From assembly GCA_016795365.1 (NCBI GenBank), contig JAEUHN010000033.1, positions 1 through 32,555 on the forward strand: DNA of 32,555 nt, given 5' to 3'. Below the pieces are notes generated by a model, which was given only the letters and a program-made list of their open reading frames with translations, was not told where the DNA came from and did no database searches. The DNA comes from Verrucomicrobiaceae bacterium (lineage in GTDB: Bacteria > Verrucomicrobiota > Verrucomicrobiia > Verrucomicrobiales > Verrucomicrobiaceae). This document shows, in pieces, positions 22,450 to 31,691 of the stretch (positions are counted from its first letter, which is position 1; each line of letters starts with the position of its first letter). Position numbers and translations under genes: made by a program.

Positions 22450-23859
22450 CTAAATGAGGATGTCTTTGATTACTTTCGCGCCTTCAACACCGCTGAGTCG
22501 CGCGTCGAGGCCTTGGAACTTGAAGCTGAAGGCATCGTGCTGGATGCCGAGCTGATGGAGCATCGTGGCGTGCAGGTCGTGGACCGTGGTCACGTTCTCC
22601 TGCGCCGCGTAGCCAAGGTCGTCGGTGCTGCCATAGACGAGGCCACGCTTCACGCCTGCGCCCGCGAGCCAGATGGACATGGCCTTGTTGTGATGATCGC
22701 GACCGACCGGGCCTTTGTTCCCCTGAGCCATCGGCGTGCGACCGAACTCGCCTGCGAATACAATGAGCGTGTCGTCGAACATGCCGCGTTGCTTCAAGTC
22801 GGTGATCAGTGCCGCGCACGCCTTGTCGATCTCCTTCGCGCGCAACGGCAGTTCTTCGTGCAGCAGGCTGTGATGATCCCAGTCGCGATGATAGAGCTGG
22901 ATGAAACGCGTGCCGCGTTCGGCCAGACGGCGCGCGAGCAGGCAGTTCGAAGCGAACGAACCGTCACCTGGCGTGCAACCGTAGAGATCGAGCGTCTTCT
23001 GGCCTTCCTTCTTGATGTCCATCAGCTCCGGCACGCTCATCTGCATCTGGAACGCCATCTCATACTGCGCGATGCGCGTCGCGATTTCGGGATCATCGAC
23101 GAGCGCGTTGCGTTGCTTATTGAGCGCGTTGATCGCGGCCACGTCAGCACCTTGTCGTTCGCGTGTGACGCCATTCGGACTCGTCAGATACAACACCGGA
23201 TCGCCCTGCGAGCGAAGCTGCACCCCCTGAAAACGCGACGGTAAGAACCCGCTGCTCCACTGCCGCTGGGCGATCGGCTGCGGCGTGCGGCCTTTGCCCG
23301 TGGACACCGCGACGACGAAACCCGGCAAGTCACTCGACTCGCTGCCCAGCCCATACGTCACCCACGCGCCCATGCTGGGCCGACCCGCAATCTGCGCGCC
23401 CGTGTTCATGAACATGTGCGCCGGATCGTGATTGATCGCGTCCGTGGTCATCGACTTGATGATCGAGATATCGTCCACCACCGAGCCGAGGTGCGGCAGC
23501 AGCTCCGACAACTCCGTGCCCTGCTTGCCAAACTTCTGAAACGAAAACATCGGCCCCTTGCACACCAGCTTCTGCCCCTGCAACTGCGCGAGCTGCTGCC
23601 CCTTCGTGAACGATTCCGGCATCGGCTTCCCATCCATCGCCGCGAGCTTCGGCTTGTAGTCGAACAACTCCAACTGCGACGGCCCGCCCGCCATCGTGAG
23701 CCAAATCACCCTCTTTGCCTTCTGCGGCAGCGGCAACGACGTGAGCACACCTCGCGTCGCCGCATTCGCCTCATTCATCAGCGAGGCGAGCGCCACAGCG
23801 CCGAGACCTTGCGTGGTCTTGCCGAGAAAGGCGCGACGATTGCATTGAAGAGCGTTCAT
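22450..23859 (-). CDS. DUF1501 sulfatase-fold protein, tandem copy 1
   Basis: This encodes 469 residues and is closely related to the following gene. In a 59-residue segment around DDAINHDPAHMFMNTG-type sequence I counted 10 differences. The Tat-like leader is CNRRAFLGKTTQGLGAVAL. The same metal-site segments are present (GEFGRTPMAQG, GRDHHNKAMSIWLAGAG, TVHDLHATMLHQLG). It starts 3 bp after the stop of the PSD1 gene, so coupling is very likely. The pair is best explained by a tandem duplication after which both copies stayed intact. Confidence 0.92.
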   Translation of the reverse strand: MNALQCNRRAFLGKTTQGLGAVALASLMNEANAATRGVLTSLPLPQKAKRVIWLTMAGGPSQLELFDYKPKLAAMDGKPMPESFTKGQQLAQLQGQKLVCKGPMFSFQKFGKQGTELSELLPHLGSVVDDISIIKSMTTDAINHDPAHMFMNTGAQIAGRPSMGAWVTYGLGSESSDLPGFVVAVSTGKGRTPQPIAQRQWSSGFLPSRFQGVQLRSQGDPVLYLTSPNGVTRERQGADVAAINALNKQRNALVDDPEIATRIAQYEMAFQMQMSVPELMDIKKEGQKTLDLYGCTPGDGSFASNCLLARRLAERGTRFIQLYHRDWDHHSLLHEELPLRAKEIDKACAALITDLKQRGMFDDTLIVFAGEFGRTPMAQGNKGPVGRDHHNKAMSIWLAGAGVKRGLVYGSTDDLGYAAQENVTTVHDLHATMLHQLGIQHDAFSFKFQGLDARLSGVEGAKVIKDILI

Positions 23860-23862
23860 GGC

Positions 23863-26800
23863 TCAGGACCTCGTGATCGTTTCATGCAGATTCAGCAACA
23901 CCCGCGCCACATGCGTCCACGCAGCGAGTTCGCTCGTGTTCAAATCCTTCGCGACAGGTGCCGCACCAGTTTTGAGCAGCGCATCCGCAGCGGTGGCATC
24001 CCTCGCGTAGTCGGCGAGATGCTTCTGCACGAGTGACGTGATCGCCTTCAACTCATCGGCGCTCGGATCGCGTTGCAGCGCCTGCTGCCAAGCCCAGGTG
24101 ATGCGCTGCTTGGTGTCGCCTGTGCATTCGCTGAGGATGCGGGCAGCGAAGACGCGCGCAGCCTCGACATACGTGGGGTCGTTGAGCAGCACGAGAGCTT
24201 GCTGCGGGATGTTGGAGCGGTTGCGCTCGGAGGTGCATTCTTCGCGACTCGGTGCGTCGAAGGCGAGCATCGACGGATGCGTGAAGGTGCGTTGCCACCA
24301 AGTGTAGAGACCGCGCCGATACAGGCCCTCACCGCTGTCGTTCTGCCATTCGCGCGTGGGGAAGTTGAGGTTCTCCCAGTAGCGCTCGGGTTGATAGGGC
24401 TTTACGCTCGGGCCGCCGATCTTCGGCACGAGCAGACCGGAAATCGCGAGCGCATTGTCGCGCACAAGTTCGGCATCGAGACGGAAAGGACTCTGCCGCG
24501 CGCACTCACGATTGTAGGGATCGGCGGCGACGAGTTCCTTCGTCGCGGTGGACACTTGCTTGTAGGTCGCGCTGGTGACGATGAGCTTCACCATGTGCTG
24601 ATAATCCCAGCCGCTGTCCATGAACTCGCACGCCAGCCAATCGAGCAGCGGACCATTCACTGGCGGCTCGCCTTGGGCGCCGAGATCGCTGAGGACCTTG
24701 CTGATGCCAGTGCCAAAGAGTTGCGCCCAAAGGCGGTTCATCACCGTGCGTGCGGTGAGCGGGTTGTCTTTGGAGACAAGCCATTGCGCAAGATCGAGTC
24801 GCGTGAGATCGCGGCCTTCGATCTTCGGCTTCGGCAGATAACCAGGCAACGATGCCTTCACGACTTCGCCGCTTTCGTCCATCCAGTTGCCGCGTGGCAA
24901 GATGCGCACGGTGCGCTTGTTCGTGTCGCTCACGCTGACGATGCACTTTGGCGCGTTGGCTTCGAAGTCGGCCTTCTCCTTCTCCGCCGTCGCGAGCTTC
25001 GTGCGCAGCTCGGCAAGCTGTGGCGCGATCTGCTTGTAAGCTGTCGCGAGCTTCTGCTTTTGCGGCGGGGTGCGCTTCGCTGCATCGAGCTTCAAGATGT
25101 CAGCGATCTCCTTGTCCGGCAGCGACGTGCCCGGAGCGCGGATCGGCTTCGGCGCAGTCGTGCTGTTGATGCGTAGGTTTGCGATCTCGTGATTGTCGCC
25201 CCAGCCAAAGGTGAGCGTCATCGTCACGGTCGCATCCGCATCAGCGATGGGCTCCGCGAGTTCGAGGTAAAGCGACTGATCAGCGCCCGTGCCGCCGAGC
25301 ACGCCCCAGCCGTTGTCCTTCTTGTCCGCGATGCCGTCGATGGCATTCGCTGCGGGGAAGCTGCCCTGCTGATAGGTCGCGGTCGCCGACGCGATCTTGA
25401 TCGGACCTTTTCGCTTCTTCGAGCCACTCGCGAGCGCCACCTCGCTGAGCACGAAGTTGCCATTCGATGCCAGGCCAACGCCCGGCAGCTTTTCCTTCAG
25501 CGCATCAAGTCGCAGTCCCGTCGTGCCCTGCGGCAGCTTCGCGGTGATCACGTAGCTGTCCGTGCCGTCGTTCTGCTTCCGCTCCGTGCGCTTCTTGTCG
25601 ATGGTGCCGCGCGCGATGCCGTCTTTGCCGAGTTTGAAGTCGATGTTCTTCTTCGACGACGCAGCGGTGATCGGCTTCACCATCTGCCATGCGCCGTTCG
25701 ACTCGATGGCTTCGAGTGACTTCTTCTCCCACTCCGCCTGCGCTGGAGCGAACTCAGGACGCGGCTTCGCAAACTCTGCCTGCAACGCTGCGAGTCGCTT
25801 CGCGATGTCCGCCTGCTTCTTCTCGCCCTCAGCATCCAGCACCATCATGCCCGCCTCGCGACGACCAAGGATCGGCTCTTTGATGTCCGCAAAGAACGCG
25901 CCCATCGAGTAGAAGTCGCGCGTGGTCATCGGATCGAACTTGTGATCGTGGCACTGGCAGCAGCCCGTCGTCTGGCCCAGCCACGCATTGCCCACCGCAC
26001 GCACGCGATCGGTCAACATGCGCTGCTCATAGTCCTTCGCCTGCGCGCCGCCTTCTTCGGTCGTGAGCAGCAAGCGATTGAACGCGGAGCCCACGCGCGA
26101 TTCCTGATTCGCATCGGGCAGGAGATCCCCGGCGATTTGCTCCAGCGTGAAGCGGTCGAAGCGCTTGTTCGTGTTGAACGACTTGATGACGTAATCGCGA
26201 TACGGCCAGACGTTGTGTGGGTTGTCACTGTGATAGCCGATCGTGTCCGCGAAGCGCACCTGATCGAGCCAGTTGATCGCCATGCGCTCGCCGTAGTGCG
26301 GGTTCTTCAAAAGCGAATCGACCAGCTTGGCGCAAGCGTCAGGAGACTTGTCATTCTCAAACACCTTCACCTGCTCCGGCGTCGGTGGCAAACCGGTCAG
26401 ATCAAACGACAGCCGCCGAATCAACGTGCGCTTGTCCGCCTCCAGCGACGGCTTCAATCCGATCTCGCTCAACCGCTTCTGCACTAGCACATCCACGCCA
26501 TTCTTGCCCGCCGGGATCGCCGCCTTCACCGGCTTCTCGTAGGCCCAGTGAAGCTGGTAGTTCGCCCCCTGCGCGATCCACTTCTTGAGCACTTCCTTGT
26601 CACGCGCCGACAGCTTCTTGTTCGAGTCCTTCGGCGGCATCAGATCCTCATCATCCGCCGCGAGCATCACTCGCTTGATCGTCTCACTCTCCTCCGGCTT
26701 CCCTGGCACGAACGCTTCCTTCGCCAGCGCCTCCTCGCGGATGTCCAGCCGCAGCTTCGCCTTGCGATGGTTCTTGTCCGGCCCGTGGCAGTAGAAGCAG

Positions 26801-26919
26801 TTGTCCGAGAGGATCGGTCGCACATCGCGATTGAACTCGATCTTCGCAGGCACTGGAGGTTCAGTAGCCAGGAGCGAACCAAGGCCGATGGTGGATACAA
26901 GAAGGGAAGTCCTGGTCAT
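23863..26919 (-). CDS. PSCyt1/DUF1549/DUF1553 (PSD1) cytochrome c protein
   Basis: This encodes 1018 residues from the ATG at 26919, which gives a signal peptide (MTRTSLLVSTIGLGSLLA); a longer frame to 26970 adds 17 residues without support. A planctomycete cytochrome c domain has CFYCH at 41-45 in NRDVRPILSDNCFYCHGPD. DUF1549 follows (RRLSFDLTGLPPTPEQV, MAINWLDQVRFADT), with a second CxxCH at 320-324 (CCQCHDHKFDP). A discoidin-like region comes next (SFPAANAIDGIADKKDNGWG). DUF1553 forms the C-terminus (LAQWLVSKDNPLTARTVMNR, SPFRLDAELVRDNALAISGL). It is likely a periplasmic dihaem protein working with the DUF1501 products encoded just after it. Its substrate is unknown. Confidence 0.92.
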   Translation of the reverse strand: MTRTSLLVSTIGLGSLLATEPPVPAKIEFNRDVRPILSDNCFYCHGPDKNHRKAKLRLDIREEALAKEAFVPGKPEESETIKRVMLAADDEDLMPPKDSNKKLSARDKEVLKKWIAQGANYQLHWAYEKPVKAAIPAGKNGVDVLVQKRLSEIGLKPSLEADKRTLIRRLSFDLTGLPPTPEQVKVFENDKSPDACAKLVDSLLKNPHYGERMAINWLDQVRFADTIGYHSDNPHNVWPYRDYVIKSFNTNKRFDRFTLEQIAGDLLPDANQESRVGSAFNRLLLTTEEGGAQAKDYEQRMLTDRVRAVGNAWLGQTTGCCQCHDHKFDPMTTRDFYSMGAFFADIKEPILGRREAGMMVLDAEGEKKQADIAKRLAALQAEFAKPRPEFAPAQAEWEKKSLEAIESNGAWQMVKPITAASSKKNIDFKLGKDGIARGTIDKKRTERKQNDGTDSYVITAKLPQGTTGLRLDALKEKLPGVGLASNGNFVLSEVALASGSKKRKGPIKIASATATYQQGSFPAANAIDGIADKKDNGWGVLGGTGADQSLYLELAEPIADADATVTMTLTFGWGDNHEIANLRINSTTAPKPIRAPGTSLPDKEIADILKLDAAKRTPPQKQKLATAYKQIAPQLAELRTKLATAEKEKADFEANAPKCIVSVSDTNKRTVRILPRGNWMDESGEVVKASLPGYLPKPKIEGRDLTRLDLAQWLVSKDNPLTARTVMNRLWAQLFGTGISKVLSDLGAQGEPPVNGPLLDWLACEFMDSGWDYQHMVKLIVTSATYKQVSTATKELVAADPYNRECARQSPFRLDAELVRDNALAISGLLVPKIGGPSVKPYQPERYWENLNFPTREWQNDSGEGLYRRGLYTWWQRTFTHPSMLAFDAPSREECTSERNRSNIPQQALVLLNDPTYVEAARVFAARILSECTGDTKQRITWAWQQALQRDPSADELKAITSLVQKHLADYARDATAADALLKTGAAPVAKDLNTSELAAWTHVARVLLNLHETITRS

Positions 26920-27020
26920 ACTTGTGATGGGGTGGGTTAACGCGACGAACTCGCGGCTTTCATCGTGCAATGCGCGTCTTGGGCGGAGAGCTTCGGTTGA
27001 TGTTTCGTCAACGAAAGTGA

Positions 27021-28469
27021 CTAGGCGAGAATGCCTTTGACCACATGGGACTCCTCCACGCCCGTGAGACGCACATTGAGCCCGCGGAATTTATGGGTGA
27101 AGCGCGTGTGATCGATGCCCAGGCAATGCAGAATCGTGGCGTGAAGATCGCGGATGTGAACTGGATTCTCGGCGATGTTGTAACAGAAATCGTCCGTCGC
27201 ACCATACGTGATGCCCGGCTGGACTCCGCCACCTGCGAGCCAAATCGAGAAGCATCGCCCATGGTGATCGCGGCCCATTGCAGGATCATCAAGCTTGCCC
27301 TGGCTGAATACCGTGCGACCAAACTCCGTGGCAAAGACGACGAGCGTGTCTTTGAGCAGCCCGCGCTGCTTGAGGTCCTTGATCAAGGCGGTCGTCGGTT
27401 GATCGATGTCGTGGCATTGATTTGGAAGCTGCCGTGCGATCGCGATGTGCTGATCCCAACCGCGATGGAAAAGCTGAACAAAACGAACATCTCGCTCCAG
27501 CAAACGACGCGCGAGCAGGCAATTGGCCGCATAGCTACCCGGCTTGTGAACATCGGGTCCGTAGGCTTCCAGCGTGTCCTTCGACTCGGAGCTGATGTCG
27601 GTCAGATCGGGCACGGAGGTCTGCATCTTGAACGCCATCTCGTAGGCCTGAATCCGCGTTAGCGTTTCGGGATCCTCGAGTTCGGCAGCACGCAGATGAT
27701 TGAGTTTCGCGAGATCGTCGAGCATGGCCCGACGTTGATCACGCTCCACGCCTGGAGGGTTCTCCAGATATAGCACGGGATTACGACCGGGGCGCAGGCC
27801 CACGCCTTGATGCGATGAAGGCAGGAAGCCACTACCCCAGAGACGCGAGAAGATTGGCTGCCCCGGGTTCTTGCCCGTTCCTTGCGAGACCATGGCAATG
27901 AACGCAGGCAGGCTCGCATTCTCAGTGCCGAGTCCATAAATCACCCAGGCACCCATGCTGGCATAGCCAGGAAGCTGGCTGCCGGTGTTCATGAAGGTGA
28001 TGCCAGGGTCGTGATTGATGGCTTCCGTGTTGAGGGTCTTCACCACACAGATGTCATCAGCGATGGTCTGCATGTGCGGCAGCAGGTCGCTGATCCAGGT
28101 GCCGCTCTTGCCGCAGAGCTTGCCCCCTTTGAGCGGCGGCACCACGGGATAGGCGCTCTGCCCGCTCGTCATTCCCGTGAGACGCTGAGTGCCCTTCACG
28201 CTCGGCGGAATCTCTTTGCCCGCGTGTTTGTGCAGCATCGGCTTGTCATCAAAGAGATCCACGTGCGACATGCCACCGCTCTGGAAAAGACAGAGCACGC
28301 GCTTCGCCTTGGGTGCGAAGTGGGGAAAGCCCGGCAGCATCGTGGCCGAGGCACTGGCGAGTTCAGGATGCAACAGACTACCGAGTGCGATGCTGCCGAT
28401 GCCGCGCGAAATATCGCCTAGCACACTGCGGCGGGTGAGATGGAGAAGGCGTTCTTCGATGGGATTCAT
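27021..28469 (-). CDS. DUF1501 sulfatase-fold protein
   Basis: This encodes 482 residues and is a more distant paralogue of the two tandem DUF1501 genes. Its leader LTRRSVLGDISRGIGSIAL is a Tat-like twin-arginine motif. Conserved segments include VLCLFQSGGMSHVDLFDDKP, NHDPGITFMNTGSQLPGYAS, ATEFGRTVFSQG, GRDHHGRCFSIWLAGGG and HIRDLHATILHCLG. It lies 20 bp after the first PSD1 gene, forming the usual PSD1-DUF1501 pair of PVC bacteria. The catalytic role of the family is not established. Confidence 0.92.
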   Translation of the reverse strand: MNPIEERLLHLTRRSVLGDISRGIGSIALGSLLHPELASASATMLPGFPHFAPKAKRVLCLFQSGGMSHVDLFDDKPMLHKHAGKEIPPSVKGTQRLTGMTSGQSAYPVVPPLKGGKLCGKSGTWISDLLPHMQTIADDICVVKTLNTEAINHDPGITFMNTGSQLPGYASMGAWVIYGLGTENASLPAFIAMVSQGTGKNPGQPIFSRLWGSGFLPSSHQGVGLRPGRNPVLYLENPPGVERDQRRAMLDDLAKLNHLRAAELEDPETLTRIQAYEMAFKMQTSVPDLTDISSESKDTLEAYGPDVHKPGSYAANCLLARRLLERDVRFVQLFHRGWDQHIAIARQLPNQCHDIDQPTTALIKDLKQRGLLKDTLVVFATEFGRTVFSQGKLDDPAMGRDHHGRCFSIWLAGGGVQPGITYGATDDFCYNIAENPVHIRDLHATILHCLGIDHTRFTHKFRGLNVRLTGVEESHVVKGILA

Positions 28470-28489
28470 GATCGCGACAGAGTGGAGGG

Positions 28490-31400
28490 TTAGTTGCGCG
28501 TGACGCTTTCACTGAGGTTCAGGAGAAGGGAGGCAATCTGCATCCAGGCCGCGTGTTCGACGGCGGGAATCGCTGCATGTCGAGGTGCCTCACCCACGCT
28601 CAAGGCTTGCTCAGCCAGCTCAGGCTTGGCTGCGTAGCGAGCACGCTCACGAGCCAAAGCTGTCATCAAAACCTCCATCTCCTCCGCCTTGGGGTGCCGC
28701 GAAGTCGCTTCCAAAAAGGCCCATTCCAAGCGCCCCGAATCATCGCCTTGATGCAACAGCAGGCGCTCCGCGAACACTCGTGCGGCTTCCACGAACTGCG
28801 GATCATTGAGGGTCACCAGCGCTTGCAATGGTGTCGTCGTGTTGCCACGCGCAATGGTGCAGACTTCGCGGTTGGGCGCATCGAAGGCGGTCATGTTGGG
28901 GGGCGGAGCCGTGCGCTTCCAGAAGGTGTAAAGGCTGCGTCGGTAGAGCTTCTCGCCGTGATCCTGGACAAAGGTCTGGGCCGTCGCAGGTGTGCTGCCA
29001 TAGTGACTCACTTCGCGCCACAAATCTCCGGGGGTGTATGGATTCACGCTCGGACCACCAACGGTAGGCACCAGCAATCCACTCGTCTTGAGAGCAGCAT
29101 CACGCAGCAGTTCTGCCGGAAGACGGAACCGCGGACCGCGAGCGAGCAGTCGATTCATTGGATCGCGTTCGATCAGTTCCTTCGAAGACGCCGAAGTCTG
29201 CCGATACGTCTCACTCATGACGATGAGCTTGATGAGATGCTTCACATCCCAGCCACTCTCCACGAATTCCACCGAGAGCCAGTCGAGCACATCGGGGTGG
29301 CTGGGCCATTCGCCCTGGGCTCCGAAGTCAGCAGGTGTGCCCACGATACCGATGCCGAAGAGCATCTTCCAAAAACGATTCACCGCCACGCGAGCAGTCA
29401 GAGGATGAGACTTCATCGTCAGCCACTTCGCCAGTCCCAGGCGATCCATCGTCGCACCATCGGGCATGGGTGGCAGCGATGCGATGGTGCCCGTGCTCAC
29501 CTTTTCCAGCGGCTGCATGTAGTTGCCGCGATTGAGAATGAAGGTGTCACGAGGCTTGGGCGAGACATCCATCACCATCGTGGGGAAGGTCTGCGTGAGC
29601 GCCGCCAGGCGATCTTCGGCATTCGCCAGATCAATGCGAGTGCGATGGAGTTCCTCGGCGTGGGCAGAGCAGTAGGCCCACAGCATCTCGTTCTGCTCGT
29701 GACTGCGCTTGGCAGCCCCAGTCTTCAAGGCGGCGATCACAGGCTCAGGCAAGTCGCTGTCATCGTCGTGACCGGTCACCACCAGGAACTCGAAATGCCC
29801 AGGGATCATGCTCTTGCCGTTGCCGAATACCAGCTGCGCCGTGAGATAGGGCGTTGCGCCCGAATTCACAGGCGAGTCGAACGTGGCCGTAAACCTAACA
29901 TCCCCCTGCGTGCCCACATCAGGAGACCAACCGCTGTCATTGCGCGGGTCCAGTGCTCCGGCAGGCGGGAACGGCTCCACCCACGAGTTGGCCGTCGTGC
30001 GCTCGATCTTCTCCAGTTTGTGAAGGTTGACTTGATCATTGAGGTTCACATCCACCGTGATGCCAATGCCCGTCAGCACGAAGCTGCCCTTCTTCGGCAA
30101 CACGCTCTCCATCGTTGGAGCGGCAGCTTTGCTCTTGGCTTTCGCCTTGGCCGCTGGGCGAGCCTTGCGCTCCATGGGTCCACTGCCCCAGCCACCACCA
30201 GGAAGGGTTGGCACCGGATGGAAAACCACGCGCAATCCGGTGATCGGCTCTGACAACTTTGGCAACTGCATGGCCACATCATACGCTGCGAGGTCTGCCA
30301 CCTGCGGCAGACGAACGCCATTCTCGCCCTCCATCTCAAAGCCATTGCCACGGTTCGGCGTGGACACCTTGACCACCTTTACAGGATGCGTCTTGAAGCC
30401 CTGGCCGCGCTGACTCAGGCTCGACATCTGACGCTTTTCCCAAGCCGCAAAGAGCGCATCATCCTTGGCGGCGAGCTTCTGCTTGAGACTCGCGATCCTG
30501 GTCTGCAACGCAGGCAACTCGTCCGTCTTGAGCACCGTCTTGGCCGACACGAACGGGCCTGGATTGACTCCCGCATTGCCATCGAGCCCACGATCACTGA
30601 GCGAGTTGAAGAAGGCGAAGAGCTGGTAGTAGTCCTTCGTCGTGATGGGATCGAACTTGTGATCGTGGCACTGCGCACAGCCCAGCGTCAGCCCCAGCAC
30701 CGACTCCCCGAGGGTCTTCACGCGGTCGGCGTTGTAGTTCGCGAGGTTCTCTTCCGGAATGGTGCCGCCTTCGTGCGTCACCATGTTATTGCGCTGAAAG
30801 CCGGTGGCGATGAGGTCCGCCTCGGTGCGATTCGGGAGCAGGTCGCCTGCGAGTTGCTCGATCAGAAAACGATCGTAGGGCTTGTTGTCGTTGAAGGCTT
30901 GAATCACCCAGTCACGCCACAACCACATATGTCTTCCGCCATCAATCGAGAAGCCATTGGTGTCCGCGTAGCGTGCGGAGTCGAGCCAGTCCAAAGCCAT
31001 GCGTTCACCGAAGTGCGGGCTCTCCAGCAGGCTGTCCACCAACTGCTCGTAAGCCCCAAGTGAAGCATCCTTCACAAAGGCCTGCACCTCTTCCGCACTC
31101 GGAGGCAAGCCCGTGAGATCGAGCGACACACGCCGCATCAGCATAGCTCGATCAGCTTCAGGTGAAGGCTTCAATCCTTCCTCTTTTAGGCGTTCGCGGA
31201 CAAGGGCATCAATTGCGTTTCGAGTGCCCGTCGGCACGACGGGACGCTGAGGCGAGATGAAGGCCCAGTGCCCCGCATACTTCGCGCCCTGCTCGATCCA
31301 GGCCTTCACCTTCGCCCTCTCAGCGTCCGTCAGTTTGAGGTGCGACTTCGGCGGCGGCATCACTTCGTCTTCGTTATCCGAGATGATTCGCTGCCACACG

Positions 31401-31636
31401 TCACTGCCCGCCAAATCGCCTGGTTTCAAGGGAGTGACTCCATCGCGCTCGGCGTAGGCCGCCTCTTGCACGTCGAGCCGGAGCTTGGCCTTGCGCGCCT
31501 TCTCATCGAAGCCGTGGCAGGAAAAGCAGTTCTCCGAGAGGATGGGCCGGATGTCGCGATTGTAGTCCATCACAGGTGCAGCCAGCGCTGACGAAGTCGT
31601 CAGGGCTAACAGCGGCAGGAAGGTCTTAGCATTCAT
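28490..31636 (-). CDS. PSCyt1/DUF1549/DUF1553 (PSD1) cytochrome c protein
   Basis: This encodes 1048 residues with a signal peptide (MNAKTFLPLLALTTSSALAA). Haem motifs are CFSCH at 37-41 (YNRDIRPILSENCFSCHGFD) and CAQCH at 320-324 (LGCAQCHDHKFDP), the same positions as in the paralogue downstream. DUF1549 (RRVSLDLTGLPPSAEEVQAF) and C-terminal DUF1553 (LAKWLTMKSHPLTARVAVNR, FRLPAELLRDAALKTSGLL) are complete. Between them is a carbohydrate-binding-like beta region preceded by an Ala/Lys-rich linker (RPAAKAKAKSKAAAP) that the paralogue lacks. It follows the P450 gene by 55 bp and precedes a DUF1501 gene by 20 bp. Confidence 0.92.
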   Translation of the reverse strand: MNAKTFLPLLALTTSSALAAPVMDYNRDIRPILSENCFSCHGFDEKARKAKLRLDVQEAAYAERDGVTPLKPGDLAGSDVWQRIISDNEDEVMPPPKSHLKLTDAERAKVKAWIEQGAKYAGHWAFISPQRPVVPTGTRNAIDALVRERLKEEGLKPSPEADRAMLMRRVSLDLTGLPPSAEEVQAFVKDASLGAYEQLVDSLLESPHFGERMALDWLDSARYADTNGFSIDGGRHMWLWRDWVIQAFNDNKPYDRFLIEQLAGDLLPNRTEADLIATGFQRNNMVTHEGGTIPEENLANYNADRVKTLGESVLGLTLGCAQCHDHKFDPITTKDYYQLFAFFNSLSDRGLDGNAGVNPGPFVSAKTVLKTDELPALQTRIASLKQKLAAKDDALFAAWEKRQMSSLSQRGQGFKTHPVKVVKVSTPNRGNGFEMEGENGVRLPQVADLAAYDVAMQLPKLSEPITGLRVVFHPVPTLPGGGWGSGPMERKARPAAKAKAKSKAAAPTMESVLPKKGSFVLTGIGITVDVNLNDQVNLHKLEKIERTTANSWVEPFPPAGALDPRNDSGWSPDVGTQGDVRFTATFDSPVNSGATPYLTAQLVFGNGKSMIPGHFEFLVVTGHDDDSDLPEPVIAALKTGAAKRSHEQNEMLWAYCSAHAEELHRTRIDLANAEDRLAALTQTFPTMVMDVSPKPRDTFILNRGNYMQPLEKVSTGTIASLPPMPDGATMDRLGLAKWLTMKSHPLTARVAVNRFWKMLFGIGIVGTPADFGAQGEWPSHPDVLDWLSVEFVESGWDVKHLIKLIVMSETYRQTSASSKELIERDPMNRLLARGPRFRLPAELLRDAALKTSGLLVPTVGGPSVNPYTPGDLWREVSHYGSTPATAQTFVQDHGEKLYRRSLYTFWKRTAPPPNMTAFDAPNREVCTIARGNTTTPLQALVTLNDPQFVEAARVFAERLLLHQGDDSGRLEWAFLEATSRHPKAEEMEVLMTALARERARYAAKPELAEQALSVGEAPRHAAIPAVEHAAWMQIASLLLNLSESVTRN

Positions 31637-31691
31637 AGGAAGTAAGGCGTTTTAGTTAGTTCGGCTGGATCGACGATCTCGTGGTGTTGGA

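Noticed and set aside
22117..23244. A 375-codon plus-strand frame, and a similar one at 21019-22035
   Set aside because: Their mutual similarity merely mirrors the duplicated DUF1501 genes on the other strand.
28553..30253. A 566-codon open frame on the plus strand
   Set aside because: It is antisense to the PSD1 gene at 28490-31636 and has the His/Arg-rich composition of a shadow frame.
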